Positions 4,908 through 6,814 of a DNA stretch of 6,814 nt are shown here, piece after piece. The stretch is from Pseudomonadota bacterium (lineage in GTDB: Bacteria; Pseudomonadota; Gammaproteobacteria; Xanthomonadales; Xanthomonadaceae). The position numbers and the translations under genes are program-made. The stretch is from positions 1 through 6,814 of the forward strand of contig JAFAFF010000038.1 of the NCBI GenBank assembly GCA_023423605.1. The letters run 5' to 3'. Below the pieces are notes generated by a model. That model worked only from the letters and a program-made list of their open reading frames with translations. It was not told the DNA's origin and did no database searches. Positions within the stretch are counted from its first letter, which is position 1; each line of letters starts with the position of its first letter.

Positions 4908-6814
4908 TCACCGACGCAGCGACGAGTAGGCAGCCAGAAATGCACGTAGCGATGCAGGTTTGATCGGCTTTGTCAGCACGCGGTATCCGCGTTCGCGCGC
5001 CAGCTGCTTCAATTCGTCGCGTCCGTCGGCGGTCAGCAACGCCCCCGGCAGATCCCCCCCTGCGATCTCGCGCAATGCCACCAGTGTGTCCAGTCCATCC
5101 AGGCGATCATGCAGGTGGTAGTCAACCAGCACCACGTCCGGCTTCTGCTGCACGCATTCCAGGGCCTGGTCCACGGTGTTGGCGGTGATCACCTGCACCT
5201 GCCAGCGCCCCAGCAGCGCGCGCATGCCATCGAGGATCTCCTCGTCGTTGTCCACGCACAGCACACGCAGCCCCACCAGTGAATCCGAACGCGCCGATGG
5301 CGCCGGAGCCGTTACCGGATCATCGGCACCGGGCAGGGCATCCACGCGCGGCAGCAGGATGGAGAACATCGAACCGCTGCCGACGCGGCTGCGCGCATTG
5401 AGGCGATGGTCCAGCAGGCGCGAGATGCGCTGACAGATGGACAGGCCCAGGCCCAGGCCCTGCTCGCCCCAGTCGAACGGCTGCTGGTAACGATGGAACT
5501 CATCGAAGATCTGCTGCATGTGATGTTCAGGGATGCCGGCACCGGTATCCCATACCTGCAGTTCCACTTCCCTGCCGCGCGGCCGCACCGCCAGCACGAT
5601 GCGTCCCTGGCGGGTGTAACGCAGTGCATTGGCGAGGAAATTCTGCAGCACGCGGCGCAGCAGACGCCGGTCGCTGCGTACCCACGCCGGACGCGCGAAC
5701 AGTTCCAGCCGCAATCCACGGCCGGCCGCCACCGGTGAATACTGCGCGGCCAGCTCACGCATCAGCGCACTGGCGTCGAACGCGCTGATCACCGGCTGCA
5801 GGCCACCGGCATCCAGCCGGGATACATCCAGCAGGCCATCCAGCAGTTCCTCGGCCGCACGCAGCGAGGCATCCACACGCTCGGCCAGATGCCGCTGCTC
5901 TTCGTTGTTCTGGTGGCTTTCACGCAATGCGGAGGCGAACAGCCGTGCAGCATTCAAGGGCTGCAGCACGTCATGGCTGATGGCTGCCAGGAAGCGCGTC
6001 TTGGACTGCTGCGCCGCTTCGGCCGCATGCGAGCGTTCGGCCACGCGCTCTTCCAGCGTTTCGTTGGCTTCCAGCAGCGCCTGTTCGGCATGCTTGTAAT
6101 CGGTGATGTCGTTGTAGCTGGTGACATAGCCACCACCAGGCAGGGCCTGGCCGCGCATTTCGATGACCTTGCCGTCGCTGCGCGTACGTTCGAACACATG
6201 CGGCGAGCCGGCGCGCATGTAGCCGATACGACGGCCGATCTGCACTTCGATGTCACCTTCGCCCAGCTCGCCGCGTTCGGCGTTGTAGCGGATCAGATCG
6301 GCCACCGGCCTGCCCACGTAGAGCATGCCGTCGGGGTAGCCGAACATTTCCTGGTAACGGCGGTTCCAGGCGGTCAGGCGCATTTCCGGATCCACCACGC
6401 TGACGCCCGCACTGATGTTTTCCAGCGTGGTGGACAGGATTTCCCGGTTGAAGCGCAGCTCCTGCCCGGCCTCGTCCAGCACCGCCACCACCTCACCCAG
6501 GTCCATGCCGGAGCCGCGCAGCAGGCTGGTCAACAGCAGGCGCGCCGATGCCGCACCGATCGATGCGGCCAGCAGGCGCTCGGTGAACTGCACCCACGGC
6601 CGGTCGGCTGGGACCTGCGGCTGCAGCTCGCGCCCCAGTGACTGCGCCTGTTCGAAGAACGAACGCCGCGCATGGCGTTCGCCGACCACGCGTGATGCCA
6701 GCGCAAGCAGATCGCCGACATGCACATGGCCGGGCCAGCCGGCGCTCACCGAAGGCCGTTGCGCGTACGGGTCCAGGAACGGTGCGGCACGCAGCCGCTC
6801 GTCCACCCCGGGCC
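4908..6814 (-). CDS. crbS: Hybrid sensor histidine kinase, CrbS/MxtR-like, 5' end cut by window
   Basis: The frame is open to the window edge. The GTG at 6806 is only an internal codon, and residues are numbered from it (632 visible). Residues about 25-115 resemble the helical STAC linker that joins SLC5-type transporters to kinases. A PAS domain follows (about 122-238: TLENISAGVSVVDPEMRLTAW). A short coiled coil (240-268) leads to the dimerisation domain with H278 in AISHDVLQPLNAARLF, the HDxxQPL variant and not the common HExxxP. The ATPase domain has N393 (NALRYT), DTGAGIP at 420-426 and GLGLGLS at 450-456. A C-terminal receiver domain (about 512-630) has D519/D521, phospho-acceptor D562, T592 and K613. 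All catalytic residues are present. This order is that of CrbS/MxtR, which controls acs with CrbR/ErdR. A sodium:solute-symporter-like membrane domain is therefore expected beyond base 6814. No Hpt domain is seen. Kinase call certain, symbol probable. Confidence 0.9.
   Translation of the reverse strand, partial: PGVDERLRAAPFLDPYAQRPSVSAGWPGHVHVGDLLALASRVVGERHARRSFFEQAQSLGRELQPQVPADRPWVQFTERLLAASIGAASARLLLTSLLRGSGMDLGEVVAVLDEAGQELRFNREILSTTLENISAGVSVVDPEMRLTAWNRRYQEMFGYPDGMLYVGRPVADLIRYNAERGELGEGDIEVQIGRRIGYMRAGSPHVFERTRSDGKVIEMRGQALPGGGYVTSYNDITDYKHAEQALLEANETLEERVAERSHAAEAAQQSKTRFLAAISHDVLQPLNAARLFASALRESHQNNEEQRHLAERVDASLRAAEELLDGLLDVSRLDAGGLQPVISAFDASALMRELAAQYSPVAAGRGLRLELFARPAWVRSDRRLLRRVLQNFLANALRYTRQGRIVLAVRPRGREVELQVWDTGAGIPEHHMQQIFDEFHRYQQPFDWGEQGLGLGLSICQRISRLLDHRLNARSRVGSGSMFSILLPRVDALPGADDPVTAPAPSARSDSLVGLRVLCVDNDEEILDGMRALLGRWQVQVITANTVDQALECVQQKPDVVLVDYHLHDRLDGLDTLVALREIAGGDLPGALLTADGRDELKQLARERGYRVLTKPIKPASLRAFLAAYSSLRR

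Noticed and set aside
6804..6806. GTG as the true start of the kinase
   Set aside because: The frame stays open through the window edge and the residues after it belong to the linker that normally follows a transporter domain.

Overview
The window looks like chromosomal DNA of a high-GC gammaproteobacterium of the Xanthomonadaceae, most likely Stenotrophomonas. The clearest pointer is a cluster of three short palindromes that begin GTAG, the form of the REP family known from S. maltophilia (SMAG elements). The proteins and the Xanthomonas-like manganese riboswitch agree with this. The assignment is by recognition, not by database search.

Layout. Positions 1-1773 (+) hold all but about 58 N-terminal residues of acetyl-CoA synthetase (acs). 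A 125-base spacer with two strong hairpins follows. Next, at 1899-2564 (+), is a NarL/LuxR-type response regulator of the CrbR/ErdR kind. The gap 2565-2983 carries the three REP palindromes and then a yybP-ykoY manganese riboswitch, a competing downstream hairpin and a tiny ORF that overlaps the start of mntP (2984-3556, +), a Mn2+ exporter. Convergent with mntP, with only 3 bases between the stop codons, is a 417-residue protein I do not recognise (4813-3560, -). It has two N-terminal membrane segments and a C-terminal 90 residues that weakly resemble a RelE/ParE fold. Its upstream neighbour on the minus strand is a hybrid sensor histidine kinase (6814-4908, open at the window edge), which matches the cytoplasmic part of CrbS/MxtR.

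How the parts fit. acs, the CrbR-like regulator and the CrbS-like kinase form a plausible acetate-switch module. The kinase, predicted to carry an SLC5-type transporter domain beyond the window edge, would signal to the regulator, which in related bacteria activates acs. The mntP unit is an independent manganese-detoxification cassette under riboswitch control. The unknown gene has lower and more variable GC than its flanks and may be a later insertion; it is the least explained part of the window. The most testable new points are the switching hairpin and overlapping mini-ORF ahead of mntP, and the architecture of the unknown protein.
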